Assembly: GCA_037576195.1 (NCBI GenBank)
Contig: CM075102.1
Location: forward strand, 40,234,745-40,298,744
DNA: 64,000 bases
Direction of reading: 5' to 3'
DNA from: Phytoseiulus persimilis
Taxonomy: Eukaryota; Arthropoda; Arachnida; Mesostigmata; Phytoseiidae
The translations under genes and the position numbers were made by a program. Below the pieces are notes generated by a model, which was given only the letters and a program-made list of their open reading frames with translations, was not told where the DNA came from and did not search any database. Below are positions 37,001-48,700 of the stretch, one piece after another (positions within the stretch are counted from its first letter, which is position 1; each line of letters starts with the position of its first letter).

Positions 37001-37768
37001 GCCAACGCCCGTGTGCTTGTGTCGGTGGTCCGTCGAACTGGTTCGTCTCGTCGCCGTGTCTGGACATTTCCGGACTGCTGCGGAACGAATCATCGGGAGA
37101 AACTCAGCGAACCGAAGTACAACCGGACCGAGCGAGGATAGTTCATCAGTTTCAGATTTTTTTTCATTAACGACCCCGGCGAAAACGAATCAGCCGGTGA
37201 TCCTCCGTTCGTTTCTTCCGCCCGCTTGAAGCGATCTCCGTTTGCGTTTATCGAGAATTCAGTCTGGCGTTCGCCCTTCATTCAGAACGAGGCGGAAAGT
37301 GTGCGAATGGATTGACAGTTAGACCAGTTAGTTCAGTGTTCCGTCCACACCTGTGGCCAGGTTCTCCAACCGCCACCGCAAGCACCGGCAGCAGCCGCGC
37401 CTCTTGAACTTTCGCTCAATCGTATCAGAGCCGCTGCGCCTGAACTCTTCTCGTCGTAGTTCCGTGAATCACGCGGACCTTCATTCCGAAGGGGTCAATG
37501 AAAAACAACTTCAACGACCGCATTTAGCTCAGTCGGGTGTGCTGCTCCTTTCAAACTGTCTACTTAGTGTGGCACTCCGATTAAAAGAACAACCCATGAG
37601 CTGAATAGCTCAAGGAACTTCAAAACTCAGCGACGGTCTGGAGAGCTTAACAGCTCAGCTGATTCCCAGTAGCTTATAATTTAGGACATTTACCGTACGA
37701 GAGCTAGTGGGACCTAAGGACGGAGGAATCGGAGTACCCGAAATAGGAGGTCGACTAATGACCGATTG
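34091..37768. other. Gene-poor region
   Basis: I see no supported gene. The longest open frame (minus, 36315-36821, 168 codons) has no domain and no splice context. A TAGCTCAGTCGG string near 37525 resembles a tRNA A box but no cloverleaf follows. Confidence 0.4.
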
Positions 37769-38343
37769 ATGCAGGACGGAACTCCGTCGGGATCTGAAGC
37801 TCCCGAGGGCGCGAAGGATCCCCTCGACACGTCCAAGACGTTCTCTAGCGAAAAAACTGACCCGTCCTTGTTGCTCCTGATATTAATCCTCAACTGGTTT
37901 CAGGGACAGTCTCTTTCAATCGCAGAGGCGCTAGTTCATACGCCAATCACTTTGGAGCGACTTCGCGCTCGGGAAGAGTGTCAAGATGGAACATTCTCAA
38001 GGGAGGAAGCAGAGAAATACTTAAAGGTTTGATTCTTGCTATGAGCCTCTTTCCTGGCTTCAATTTTCCTTATATCGAGTTCCGTCGATGTGTTCTCCCC
38101 ACTGCTCACGGCTCAGATTGCGGGGGGTCGCGACAACGACAATCCGCAGCGAGGAAGATTGTCTCGGGGCACCGAGCGGTAAGAACGTTTTTTGGGAAAA
38201 TCTCCAACGCCAGTGGCAAGGCTGGAATCGAAAGAGGTATCAACTTCAACGGTGTACCTCACAAGAGAAAAACTTCGCAAACACCAAGAGGACAAACATC
38301 ATGGGCTCCAGCTGTGTTTGTGTCCACTGAAATCTTACGCGAA
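37769..38343 (+). CDS. Candidate small gene, unrecognised
   Basis: An ATG at 37769 opens 86 codons (MQDGTPSGSEAPEGAK ... EEAEKYLK) to a donor-like AAG|GTTTGA at 38026. An acceptor at 38116 resumes in phase with IAGGRDNDNPQRGRL, and the frame after 38213 continues (GKAGIERGINFNGVPHKRK) to a TAA at 38341-38343. Composition is coding-like, with Glu-rich then Gly/Arg-rich stretches. Against it, the last junction needs a 35-bp intron, far below the 90-215 bp seen in the firm genes. The strong acceptor-like TTTCAG at 37903 would also allow a different exon start. No family was recognised. Confidence 0.25.
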
Positions 38344-38540
38344 TAACCAGGAGTGGATTCGCTGAAAACCGGTCTACTTCCGTTCCATTGAATGTTCATT
38401 GTTGATGACTTAGATTGGACGGAAACAACGCATGATGAATGCCTTCTCGCACCATCGGATCGGCTCCTCTTGTTGGTTGGTTGGCAGGTCGGTCAGTTTC
38501 ATGGATCTACTGGCCTGACCGAACGCTGATTCCCACTTTT

Positions 38541-39419
38541 CTAGAGAGCCATCTCCGTTGACCGGAGTGGTTCTGATAATGAATTGCCGTTTCTACCGTT
38601 CATATTCCTTGCTGGCGTTGTTTTCGACGGCAGCGCAGCCATCTGTGCTTCCGCGACCGCGACTGCTACCGTTGCCGCCGGTGCCTCTGCAATCGTTGTG
38701 ATTATGTTAACCAAATTATGTTGCAAATACGTGCGCGTCAGACCGAAACGTGGCGGTGGCGTCGTGACGCCTGGGGCGACGTTTGTTTGCGCCCTGCTCG
38801 CATCAAAGTGTTGTGAGACGACGGAGCATCTAGACGACGCACCGGCACAAAGTGTGAACAAACTCTTTCGCGAACCTCGAGGTTCTTGAAAGCCTTGCCG
38901 TTCTGGAACATCCGCCACATCAGTCATCGATACAACCGGTGCAAGGCGAGTCGACCTCGGAGCAGTCTCAACTGTGACGATTTCCTCGGCAAGATCGGGG
39001 TTCCAGTGACGCGGGGGTTCACCGGAGCCGCCTGGAAGGATCGGCTTCGTCCAGTTCCGGTTTGACGATGTCAGACTCGGATGGGAAAAGAGAGAGGAGT
39101 CTCGACGTTGTTGGTTACACCGAATAATTGCGATCCTTGTCGTTCTGGCAAACGATGCTTGCATCAAAACTGGCGAACATTGCCTGATTAAACAGGACGC
39201 ACAAACGAGGCCCACTCCAACCAATGCAGCGTTCCAAGCTACTCTAATTAATTCCTGCGGCCGGTTCCGTTCGGGTTTCATTTTGCGAGCGTTCCATCGC
39301 TGCTGTGGCTTTTGTTGTTCTTTGCTGTTATAATCTATTTCCAGCTCGAATAATAAACCGTGTTGCGCTCGTGTGGCCACCCAATCACGAACCGCACGAA
39401 CAAAAGCAACTTCGCTCAT
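38541..39419 (-). CDS. Long open frame of 292 codons, unrecognised
   Basis: This minus-strand frame begins with ATG (MSEVAFVRAVRDWVATRAQHG) and runs 292 codons to a stop at 38541. In sequence of about 50 percent GC a stop-free run this long is unlikely by chance. The product is basic and Arg-rich, with one weakly hydrophobic segment (VAWNAALVGVGLVCASC) and an Ala-rich stretch near the end coded by imperfect GC-rich repeats. I know no family for it. The opposite strand is also fairly open at 38584-38889, so composition bias may explain the length. Confidence 0.3.
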   Translation of the reverse strand: MSEVAFVRAVRDWVATRAQHGLLFELEIDYNSKEQQKPQQRWNARKMKPERNRPQELIRVAWNAALVGVGLVCASCLIRQCSPVLMQASFARTTRIAIIRCNQQRRDSSLFSHPSLTSSNRNWTKPILPGGSGEPPRHWNPDLAEEIVTVETAPRSTRLAPVVSMTDVADVPERQGFQEPRGSRKSLFTLCAGASSRCSVVSQHFDASRAQTNVAPGVTTPPPRFGLTRTYLQHNLVNIITTIAEAPAATVAVAVAEAQMAALPSKTTPARNMNGRNGNSLSEPLRSTEMAL

Positions 39420-42330
39420 AACGCGCAGGGCTGTGTCATCAGGATTTTGTAGCGAAAGAAGATCAAAACCCTTTGGACAAGGTGAATGAATCCCGGACTG
39501 TTACTCAACTCCTCCTCCAAGGTGCGGGCACCTGCTGATCATCAAGTAATCCCTTGCAGAGAACCGCGTAGAAAGCTCACGCTCCCCTGGGCCGCGAGTT
39601 TCCGAGTGGAGATCCTACGGATGTCATCTTCGTCAAGAAAAAGTCTTTTCGGACTGCTGCATCCGATGAAACTCATACCCGAATCTCGATCATCCAGGGC
39701 CAACGGTCGTATGAGGAATGGCTTTGCTAAACATTCCAGTGAAATTCTACGGGTGGCAAAGCAGAGTTTTCCGGCGACTTTCGGATCAGCTGTCTGGACT
39801 ACTTGGTTCACTCTCCTTAGTTCGCCGTTCCCGTTGCGAGTGGCAACCAGCTGTTCGGCTTTCGTTTGGAAGTTGCCGTCAGAGTAAACGAGAATTTATT
39901 GCTATGTCGAACGGCTTGTCTCGAATCGTTCCGTTAGCTGGCGGTCGTCGCGTCAGTCGGTCGGTGGCTCGCTCGCTTACTCTCTCTGTTGTTGAACTGG
40001 ATACGAAAGTAGATGTAGTTGAGTGGCATAATAGATTCGCTCACGTATTATCGACAAAGCCTCGAGGTAAACAAGCGCTTCCAATGGGAGATTCATGAAA
40101 TTCTTCGGAAGAATATTTCCCCAACTCCAACGAGTTACGTCCCATATACACCCTCGATACGGGGACTATCTCACAGTTGTCAAGCTAGGGACAGACCCTC
40201 CGAGACGAGGTGTGCTCCCCGAGGCTACCTCAACGACCGCAGGTCTTCATAGGGCTCTCGAGGAGAGCGCTTTTCCTCGTTCTGACCAGTTTGCTGTTCA
40301 ACGGGGTCTTCAAATTCTTTGCTCCTCATCCAGAGCTACGACGCGCTCGCTTGCGAGCAGTTGGCTGCCCGAGTTGACAGACTGCCAACGCTCTGGAATT
40401 TTTCTCTCGAAGTTTATTTAGATCAAAATCTCAGTCTGCGGCTCGGAATTCCCCTCTGAATCGCTCGAGTCGGCCGCATAGAATAACGCGGACTCCACAG
40501 TCTAGAGTGTGGCTCTGAAGGAACCCAAGCGCCGAGTATCGCCGCGGCGACGAGGGGAAGATTCCGATCTGCTCCGAATGAATGGTAGCTCCAGCCGCGA
40601 CCACCATGATTAACGCAATTAAAGACCGTTGTCGTTCTCGACGCAGGTTCCGAAGTCGACACATACGAAGATCCGCGGCCCGTGCCGTCGCTGCTTCAGG
40701 TGCAGCTGCCAAGGTTCTCGCATTCAGGGAAATTATGCCGAGCAAGCGCGCCGACGAGGCAGCGAGCGAGTGATCTGTTTGATTGGGGCCTATCCCATCG
40801 ACGCGACGTTAACGCGCCGAGGTCCGCCTTTCTGCAATGTGATGGATCACAAGCCCAGATCCAGGCGTCAGTTCTGGTCGGGAATCGCTCGCCGTAGTCC
40901 TCAATCCTCACTGACTGACCAACGAACAGACAACATCATTATGATCAACGAGATGTGCTTGCTCAAGATGCTCCGCGTCTTTCTTACATCAGAAACGCGT
41001 TTCAAACTTATTTCCTTCTAGCGCTTTCCGCCGCTTTTCCTCTTCCTCTCCCGACCGTATCTTTTTCGCTGTGTTTTGGGGCAGCATTCGATTGTTAGCG
41101 CTCGCTCGTTAAATACTGTTTCCATGTTTGCCGCTGAACAGGCAGTCAAGCACCTTGCAGATATCAGAGATGAAGCCGGTCGCAGCGATCCTCGGTAACC
41201 GCGCGGCGATCGACTCTGGAGTTGACCAGTCGGCGGGGGGAATCGATCTAAAAGCCTTCGTCGAACACCTCGAGAAAAGCGTCCGGAATCTCCCATTAGA
41301 ACGAGATCCCCTGCTTCTCGCCCGGGAAATTCCCCAGAAAACCATCAGCACATAGGAAGGAATCAATGGAAGATCAGTACAGATGCAATTCCAAGGAAAC
41401 CGTCCCCACAAAGTCGAAGCAGTACCCGCGAGCAATCTCTCGTTCAGAATGGTAGGTCTTCATTTTCGTCCGCCATACAGGCAGAGGAACTGATTAATAC
41501 CGACTGGGATCGCTTGTCGTGATAAATTGCGAGGCTCGTTTTGTGAAAAGAACATTTGTCTTCATTGGTTTCATCCGTTGCAGGTCGAGTTGCTTCTTCT
41601 GCTGCTTGTACGGCTGTTTTGTGTGCCTTCGCTGTGGTGTTGTAGCTCCTAACAGTGCCGTGCCAGCAGCGTGTAGAAGGCATTTTTTCATCATGATGAT
41701 CGTCAATTGATTATCTCGCACTATCTCGTCCTGCTCCGACCGCCATTTTGACCATTCATTGATCCAGATGCATGATCGAGATGTTGCATTGCGTTTCTTC
41801 TCCCCCTGCGCCGAGCGGGCTCGACCCGAGCTCCCGGCTCGGTAGCTCCCGGCAGTTAGTCGTGATGCTCCTCGGCGGGTGGCTTCCCCTGTGGTCACGA
41901 CGCTCAGAATTTCCTTCCAAGTCTTCCTCCGGACGAAGTACAAGTCACGAATGTAAACAAACCACTGAATATTTTCTTCTGTCTGCCGAATGGATTGTGG
42001 GCGCGCGGGTGGGTGGGAAGACGACCGGGCGCGCGCGTTGGCTTCGCGCTCGCTCGATCGCTCGCGCCTCTCTCGTGGTAGGTGGTTAGAGTAATCGTCG
42101 GTTTTATTTGGCGTGGAAAGCTCTGTAGTCAATGAACCTATGTATCCGACTCATCTCCAGCATTCTTCTGGAACGGTCGTATCGTTTGTACTTCGATGTG
42201 ATCGTGATACCATTCAGTGGCCATTCCGTGGTACCATTCAGAGAGCGTTTCAGTAGTGATCGATTTCGATGCAGACTTCAGGAAGTCCAATCATCCCGAT
42301 GAAGCCTGAATTCGAACATGTGGAGCTCTT
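39420..42330. other. Gene-poor region
   Basis: I see no supported gene. A 212-codon minus-strand frame (42132-41494) starts at TTG and is Arg/Ser-rich with low-complexity DNA (GCGCGCG runs near 42000-42060), so I leave it uncalled. Confidence 0.35.
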
Positions 42331-42733
42331 GCAGAAGGTGTGCAACCGGGAGCTCGAAAACCCGGCAGCTCGAAAAAAAATCCAGGGAGCTCGAAAACTC
42401 TTTCCCCTAAATCGGGTCCGATTTGAACACAACGAAACTTCTGGGTAGAGAGTGGAGAAGCTGGTACGAGGAAAGAGAAAAGAGTATCACGAGGTTTTCG
42501 CGATTGGTACCACACATATCTTCCAGTGCGACCCAGGGATATCAAGATACAATCAGTATCCAAATCCGCTTGGATGTCCCTTCTAGTATGTTCGATGTCC
42601 TGTCCGGGAACTCGAAGGCTCTGCATAGAAGGTCCGTTGGGATCGAACGGAACCTGATTTGAGGGAGGGGGGTTTCGAGCTCCTGGGTTTTCGAGCTCCC
42701 GGGTTTTCGAGCTCCCGGCCTGTAACCTTGCAA
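42331..42733. mobile_element. Foldback element with tandem-repeat arms
   Basis: The left arm (42331-42437) holds three units of about 17-20 bp reading GGGAGCTCGAAAACCC. The right arm (42636-42733) holds three units in opposite orientation. Beyond the units the arms still pair: GGTCCGATTTGAACACAACG against the complement of CGTTGGGATCGAACGGAACC, and GCAGAAGGTGTGCAACC against the outer flank TGTAACCTTGC. The 200-bp centre has no clear coding capacity. It resembles Foldback-type arms built from short tandem units. Confidence 0.65.
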
Positions 42734-45700
42734 ACCCCCGGAGGCCCCGAGAGCGGCTGACGGGACCTAACGGTCGCACGGGACACACTCTGGGAGGCAA
42801 CATATATGTCGGATTCGACGAATGGTTCCGATGTGGAAATCGGATCCAAGAGCAGAGACTCTGCTGGGAACTTGAGACGCGAGGATCACAATCAAGTTGA
42901 TTTTCCCTGGGTCGCTCCCGTCGTTCGCATTAGCCGCGAGAGATCGCGCAGCAAAAGAACTCGTCTCCATTCTCGGGGAAGCTCTTGAAATGTTCTTGCC
43001 GTCGGTCGCAAGTGGAACCCGGAATTGGATTCCCAAGCTCAGTGATCGCGAGGACATACAGAACCGCCCTGTCGTATACAATATGACCATGGCGAGGGAG
43101 CAAAGAGAATGGCTCTCCGGCTCATTTCTGTTCTGCGTTTGGGTCGCGCGATGTTCTTCCAAAAGGATAGTGGGGAGGAGGCAGCCAGCCGAATAAGATT
43201 CCCAATCTACCTTCCGAGACAACTGATGCATGTTCGTATGCTTCGTTCATCGATTTCGGGCGGTCTGGGATAGAAGCCTGATCAGTTCTCTTTCATTCCT
43301 AGCAGGATGGCCATGAATTTACTTCCTGTTCCTCCCGATCAACGGGAGCTCGATTTCACGCTTCAATCAGGTCGGAACAACACTTCATGCTCGGCAAGTC
43401 CCGTATTTTGGAAGAAGTTAACTCATCTCATCTGATATCTCAGAGCAGCACGAAGGGCTTGGAAGCCTCTCGACGGCCCAAGTGATTCTCGAAGAGTTTT
43501 GATCGTAGTGGGCGCGGTTCAAGGCACGGCACCAACCGCGAGACGGAGAGCAAAAGGACTCTACAGAAACTCTTTGGGTCTTCTTCCAACTCGACTGGGT
43601 CCCGAGGTGTCCATCCGAAGATAAGTTGCAGAACTCCGTCTTAGAAAATTTAGTTCAACGTGCAGCGTTCGACAAGTGCGATGACGTGTGAAGGCGCTGT
43701 GAATCCAACTTTTCACTCCGACAAAATTAGAAGTCGTGTTCTTTTTTTCTCATAAATAGGTGGCATCGGGTGCGTGTCACAAGCGTCATACAATTTGGTA
43801 AAAAGGAAAAATATAACCACCCCTTCGGTTGTCGGGCCGTTCGAATTTTTGCGTCGTTTTTTTTTTGTTGCCTGCGTCGGACGGCGGCCCGTGGAAGGAA
43901 GATAGGCCGACATTGATGACGCGCGGCCCGATTTCCGCAGCCAACTGATTACACATTTTGCGCTCCATGTGAGGTGGTTAATCAGAAAAAAAGACGAACG
44001 AACGAAAAAAGCCTGGGATCTGCGCTGAACAATACAATTCCTTCTCGGACTTGATCGTCAGCTTCTACGAACGAGGCATCATCCGGCTCCTCCCGGACAA
44101 CGAATCACGACTGTCGTGTGTTACTTTGCACCACTTCCCCATGAGAAGTGTATTCTATTTTTGTTGTTGTTGCGGCCGCTGATGCACTTGGTGCAGCCGC
44201 TGTGGTGAACTTTGGAAGACCGTGCAGACACATCCGACTATACTCGGATGATGTCAAACGTGATACCTTCGGTCATGTCGGTATGAGTATGCGCTCGAAG
44301 CTATTCGAGGACGAGAGCTTAGACCACCGGGAATTGCGTTTCGGGAACAGCACCGATGTGGAGCTTCCCCTCTCCACTCTGCGAGATTTCCGGGAGCGTA
44401 GAATGAACTAACGAGCCACAATCAGTTTCTGTCACACCTGCCACGATTCTCCGGCTCGGAAAAGAACAGGCCGCTGAGGATTTGGACCGCAGATGGAAAA
44501 AATCAGCTCACATTCGAGTGTCCTCCTTCAGAGACAGTTAAAAACTTTGAAAAGCTCATGAGCAGCTGTCGTTGAAGGCGTGAAGGAATGGAATCAAAAT
44601 ACCGTCGCAGTTATCCTCGGCGTCATCATCGACACCATTGTCGTCAAATGTCTGAAATTGGTTTGACGAGGAAGGATCGTCCGTGTTTAGGTTCTCGGAT
44701 GTCGCGCGTGCAGGCGGGTAGGCGGACGGGCGGTCGGTCGGTCGTTCGTTCGAACAGCTTTGGGCGACGCGACGGATCGGATGGACAAACTGGCGGACTG
44801 AAGACGTACGCACCGACGTTAAGACGATTCGGTCGTGAGTGGACGCGCGATCACGACACCAACAACAACAACACCACCACCACCGTCGCCACCGCAACTA
44901 CTACCATCACCAAGCACGACATCAACACGACTCGATGTAGTTTTCCGCCCTCCGACCAACCAGTCCGCTTGACCTCCTATCAGTCTGCTCACACCCTCGT
45001 CACATTTGAATTTGCTCCGACAAGTTCCCGTGATGGCCTTTATCCAAGGCTCTCCTTCCGAGACTGAAGTTTTTCCCTGTGATTGGTGTCCCACTCTGAA
45101 TTATTCTGACTGGGTAAGCTTTGTGTAGGCGATGGTAGGCGTGCATCAAGTGTGGAGCGCCTCGAGGGAGAGAGGATCGCGGTGCGTTCTGAGCGCGACC
45201 TGGAGGGCCTTGAAGCGTTTGGAGTCTCATCTGGGCATCCGTCTTGAAGATGATTCACAAAACAAGGGAAGCATGCTGGCAGCGCGCGCCAGAGCGAGAG
45301 ATGTGCCGCATGACTTGCACACTTATTAAGCAGCGTTTTCTCGCGAGGAACTTCCATTCATTTGCGATTCGAAAGGGTTGTGGCCGTGGATATTGCTGTG
45401 AGGCTTCCTCGAGATCGTTGCGAACGGCATGAGGTACCGAACTTGCGATGTCATCGATGATCTCTGCGCCCACCAAAGTCGCTTCGGGAGGCTATCGTTC
45501 AAGTTTTAATAAACTCCGGCAACTCTCGATCACTTTCTTACTCTACAGTGGCTGACCTTAGACAAAGATGATGAGCTCATAGAAGAGGAAAAAAAAGTCA
45601 AGAGTCATGAGGAGGCGGTGGGCGTTCGGCCCCTCGGATAACCCCTGACCGAACGGCGACCGATGACCGGACCTAAGAGGGCGGGCAGGCAGCCAGCGAT

Positions 45701-48700
45701 CCAGTCAGTCAGCCGGCAAGCCGGGCAGCCGTTACACAATTCCGAATCGGCTGAGTGGCTGATCTCCGGCTGGTCTTTGGGAAATGATGTAAAGGTTGTC
45801 TTGATTTGGTCTGCTTGGCGGCTTGCCTGCCTGTTCAGTTTCGGCTGCTGGTGCCGGATGATGGCGATGCTGTAGCTTCGGCTGGTTCGCTCCGATCCTA
45901 CAAACCGGCACCTCCCTCGGCTCACGACCTGAAGCGATCGTGCCGACCTCACTAAGAACTGTTCAGGGTGTTCAACTATGACACAACGCGGATGTTCTGC
46001 GTGTTCTCAGATGTTAGAAGAGCCGATTCGACTCCCTTCAGGTCGAGCGTACGCTACGTCGGTTTTGTCACACGCAAGCGATGAACATGAAGTTAGCGGA
46101 AGCCGCATCGAGGATGAGTCAGGCTCGAGGAAGAGAATTGAGACGACAACCGGGGTGTTTCATTCTTCCAATAATTGCACATTTCACCAGGCGACTCTGT
46201 CGGAGAATTTTGGGACACCCTGTTCGGCGTAATTTGTGAGAGTCTATGGAAAATGTTGTAGTGCAGCTGCTGATGCTTGTTCAGATCCTTGTCCGCCTCG
46301 GCCGCCAACTCCGAAGCGTCATTTACGTGTAGGATACTGTCGAAGTTCACCGTGTCTGTTGTTGCTGTCGTCGTGGTTTCTGCCGCCGCCGTTTCTGCTG
46401 CTGCTGTGAACTATATCCGGGCCACATCTGGGAAACGTGCTCAGAAATCATTTTGACAAAACACGTCATCTGCCGGCCAATAACTCGAAAATAGATAAGA
46501 GCGAAAATCTTCTGACATTAGTTTATGATGCATGAATTATTGAGTTCTGGCAGATACTGACGTTCTATATGCAATTTACGAGCACACATGTTTGTTTATG
46601 CTCTCTACGACTCAATACTCTGGAGCCATATCTCCTCCTACGGTGTTACTAATAACCGCTCCGTGTATTTTCTTGACTACTCTAAGCTAGTAACATCACA
46701 AACAGAGCAGTCGAAAAGAGTTCGCCTTCACTGCAGGCTCGGAACGGATTTCCAGATTTGAGGAAAATTAAAATCAAAAACAAACTTGCGGGCATTTTGC
46801 TAGGCAGCATAGGTTTCTTTTCACTACCAACCAAGAACCAATTTGCGATAGATGTAGCATCTGAGTGGAAACTTCGGGACATGTGATATTCCAATGAAGT
46901 AACGCACACCACACGACGGAAGGCCTCCCATCCAGCCAGAGACTGAGCGAACAGATGAGTCGACCTGCCGTCGAAGCAACAAAGCGACTCCCAGGAAATG
47001 GAGAATGTGAAAACATAGGATCCGCTGAGCTGGCTCGAGCCTGAAACGAGACTGTCTATTCAATATGCAGTCAGGTTGAAATGGAACCATAAAGCCATGA
47101 GGTCACTTTTACGGCTGTTGCTCATGTATTTTGTTGAGTCCGGCCCTGGTTCTGGTTTGTTATCTGCGTCCGAGCCACGTCTCCTGATTGAGGAGGAACG
47201 CATTTTCACCGATGAAATGACTTCGGAGCTCAGCAATTATGTGACCTGCATCTCCTCCTGAATGATGTCTAGCCAGTGTACACCCAGGATGCTCCGAGGA
47301 ACGACAGTCACGATATCGAAGAGGCCGGAGAGAGCATTCACGAGTTTATCGCGGAGGTCGGAGACCAACCAAATCTTGTTGCAGCCGGCCATGAAAGAGT
47401 CAAGGGAGGAGATGATAATGTTTGCTGTTACACACTAACGCACACATTCTCATCGATATCTTCTCAGCAAAGTCATTTGTCGAACCGCCGGACCTCGCTC
47501 CTGCTCTGAACTCATGATCTCGATACAAAAATAAGTTTGGGAGGCTCCAAGTGTTGAAGCAGGGGACCGAGCACCCAATGACTCGACTGTGTTCGTAGCA
47601 ATATTTTGTTTTCCTTGAAGTGAGTTTCAGAGAACCCATGGAAAGTCGTCAGTCAGTCCATATAAAAATCCCGTCGGGAAAGTGATTGGCATTACATAGG
47701 TTCAGTTTTGTGATCTGTGAACAACAATGAGTGAGTGGCTGCTCGCTGCTCTCTTGGATGCACCCCCACACGTGCAGAGGCCAAACGGGGGATTTCGTAA
47801 TCCTCGACAACAAACCTATGACCTGCCGTTACGTCCGCCCTCAGTTGGTCGTTGAGCCGGACCTTGGGACCTCCGAAGTCACGACCGTCTTGCTGTATGG
47901 GGGCAACGCGGATCGGATCAACGGGAGGCGGTGAGGTATCACTTAGTGCGTTTGTACGAATTGAATAACGACATGCATCACATCTGTACGACGACATGAT
48001 CCTACCGACCGATTCAGTCAGGCAGACAAGCGAGCGAGGTATCGGGCTGACTGGCTGACGCCGCGCGTCGCACGGCATCAAATCAATGGGGCACCGTAGT
48101 TCTCCACTGCTCAAACCTCTCAACGAGTCACCCCAAAATGCCCGCCTGGACGGAGTCGCTTACAACTTCTAGCAACAACCGAAATTTTTGGTGGAATATT
48201 TCAAGTTGGGCGGTCGGCGGACCGTTTGTCACGAACAAGCTGTCACTGAACGGATCCCCTGGCTACGCCTTCGGAAACGCAGCGTATTGTTTCGACTGTT
48301 TCCGACGGACAACGCTCGAAGCGAAACAAGGTTGCAGTGTCTCACCCCAAGCCGCCACCAGCAGATGAGCCACCCTTCAAGCCGATAATCACTATCCGAA
48401 CCAAAAGATAATCACCGAGAGATATGGAGAACGCTTCCACTTCCTCAGCCCGAAATCGGGTGTGGAACCCTGAGCCCCGCCTCTTTCTGCAGGGAGAGAG
48501 CCATTGCATCAGAACATGCTATTCGACTTTCTTCCGAACTTCTGGCCGACATGAACCCACCAGAAGTACACTCTCCGAAAACCGTTATCGAACGTTTGTA
48601 TCTCGCCAAGTGGGACTGGATTGTTGCGAGGCTTAATTAAAAACTGTTTTCGTTGGTTTTCCTTGCGATAGAATCTGAGAGCTCCTCGAATTACCCGCCG

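Noticed and set aside
37515..37600. A-box-like TAGCTCAGTCGG
   Set aside because: No B box and no acceptor-stem pairing within tRNA distance.
41494..42132. 212-codon minus-strand ORF
   Set aside because: It starts at TTG, crosses GC-rich simple sequence and is Arg/Ser-rich; about one such frame is expected by chance in this window.
45978..46232. RING-finger-like start (CSACSQMLEEPIRLPSG)
   Set aside because: Only one Cys pair is present; the later Cys/His ligands of a RING are missing.
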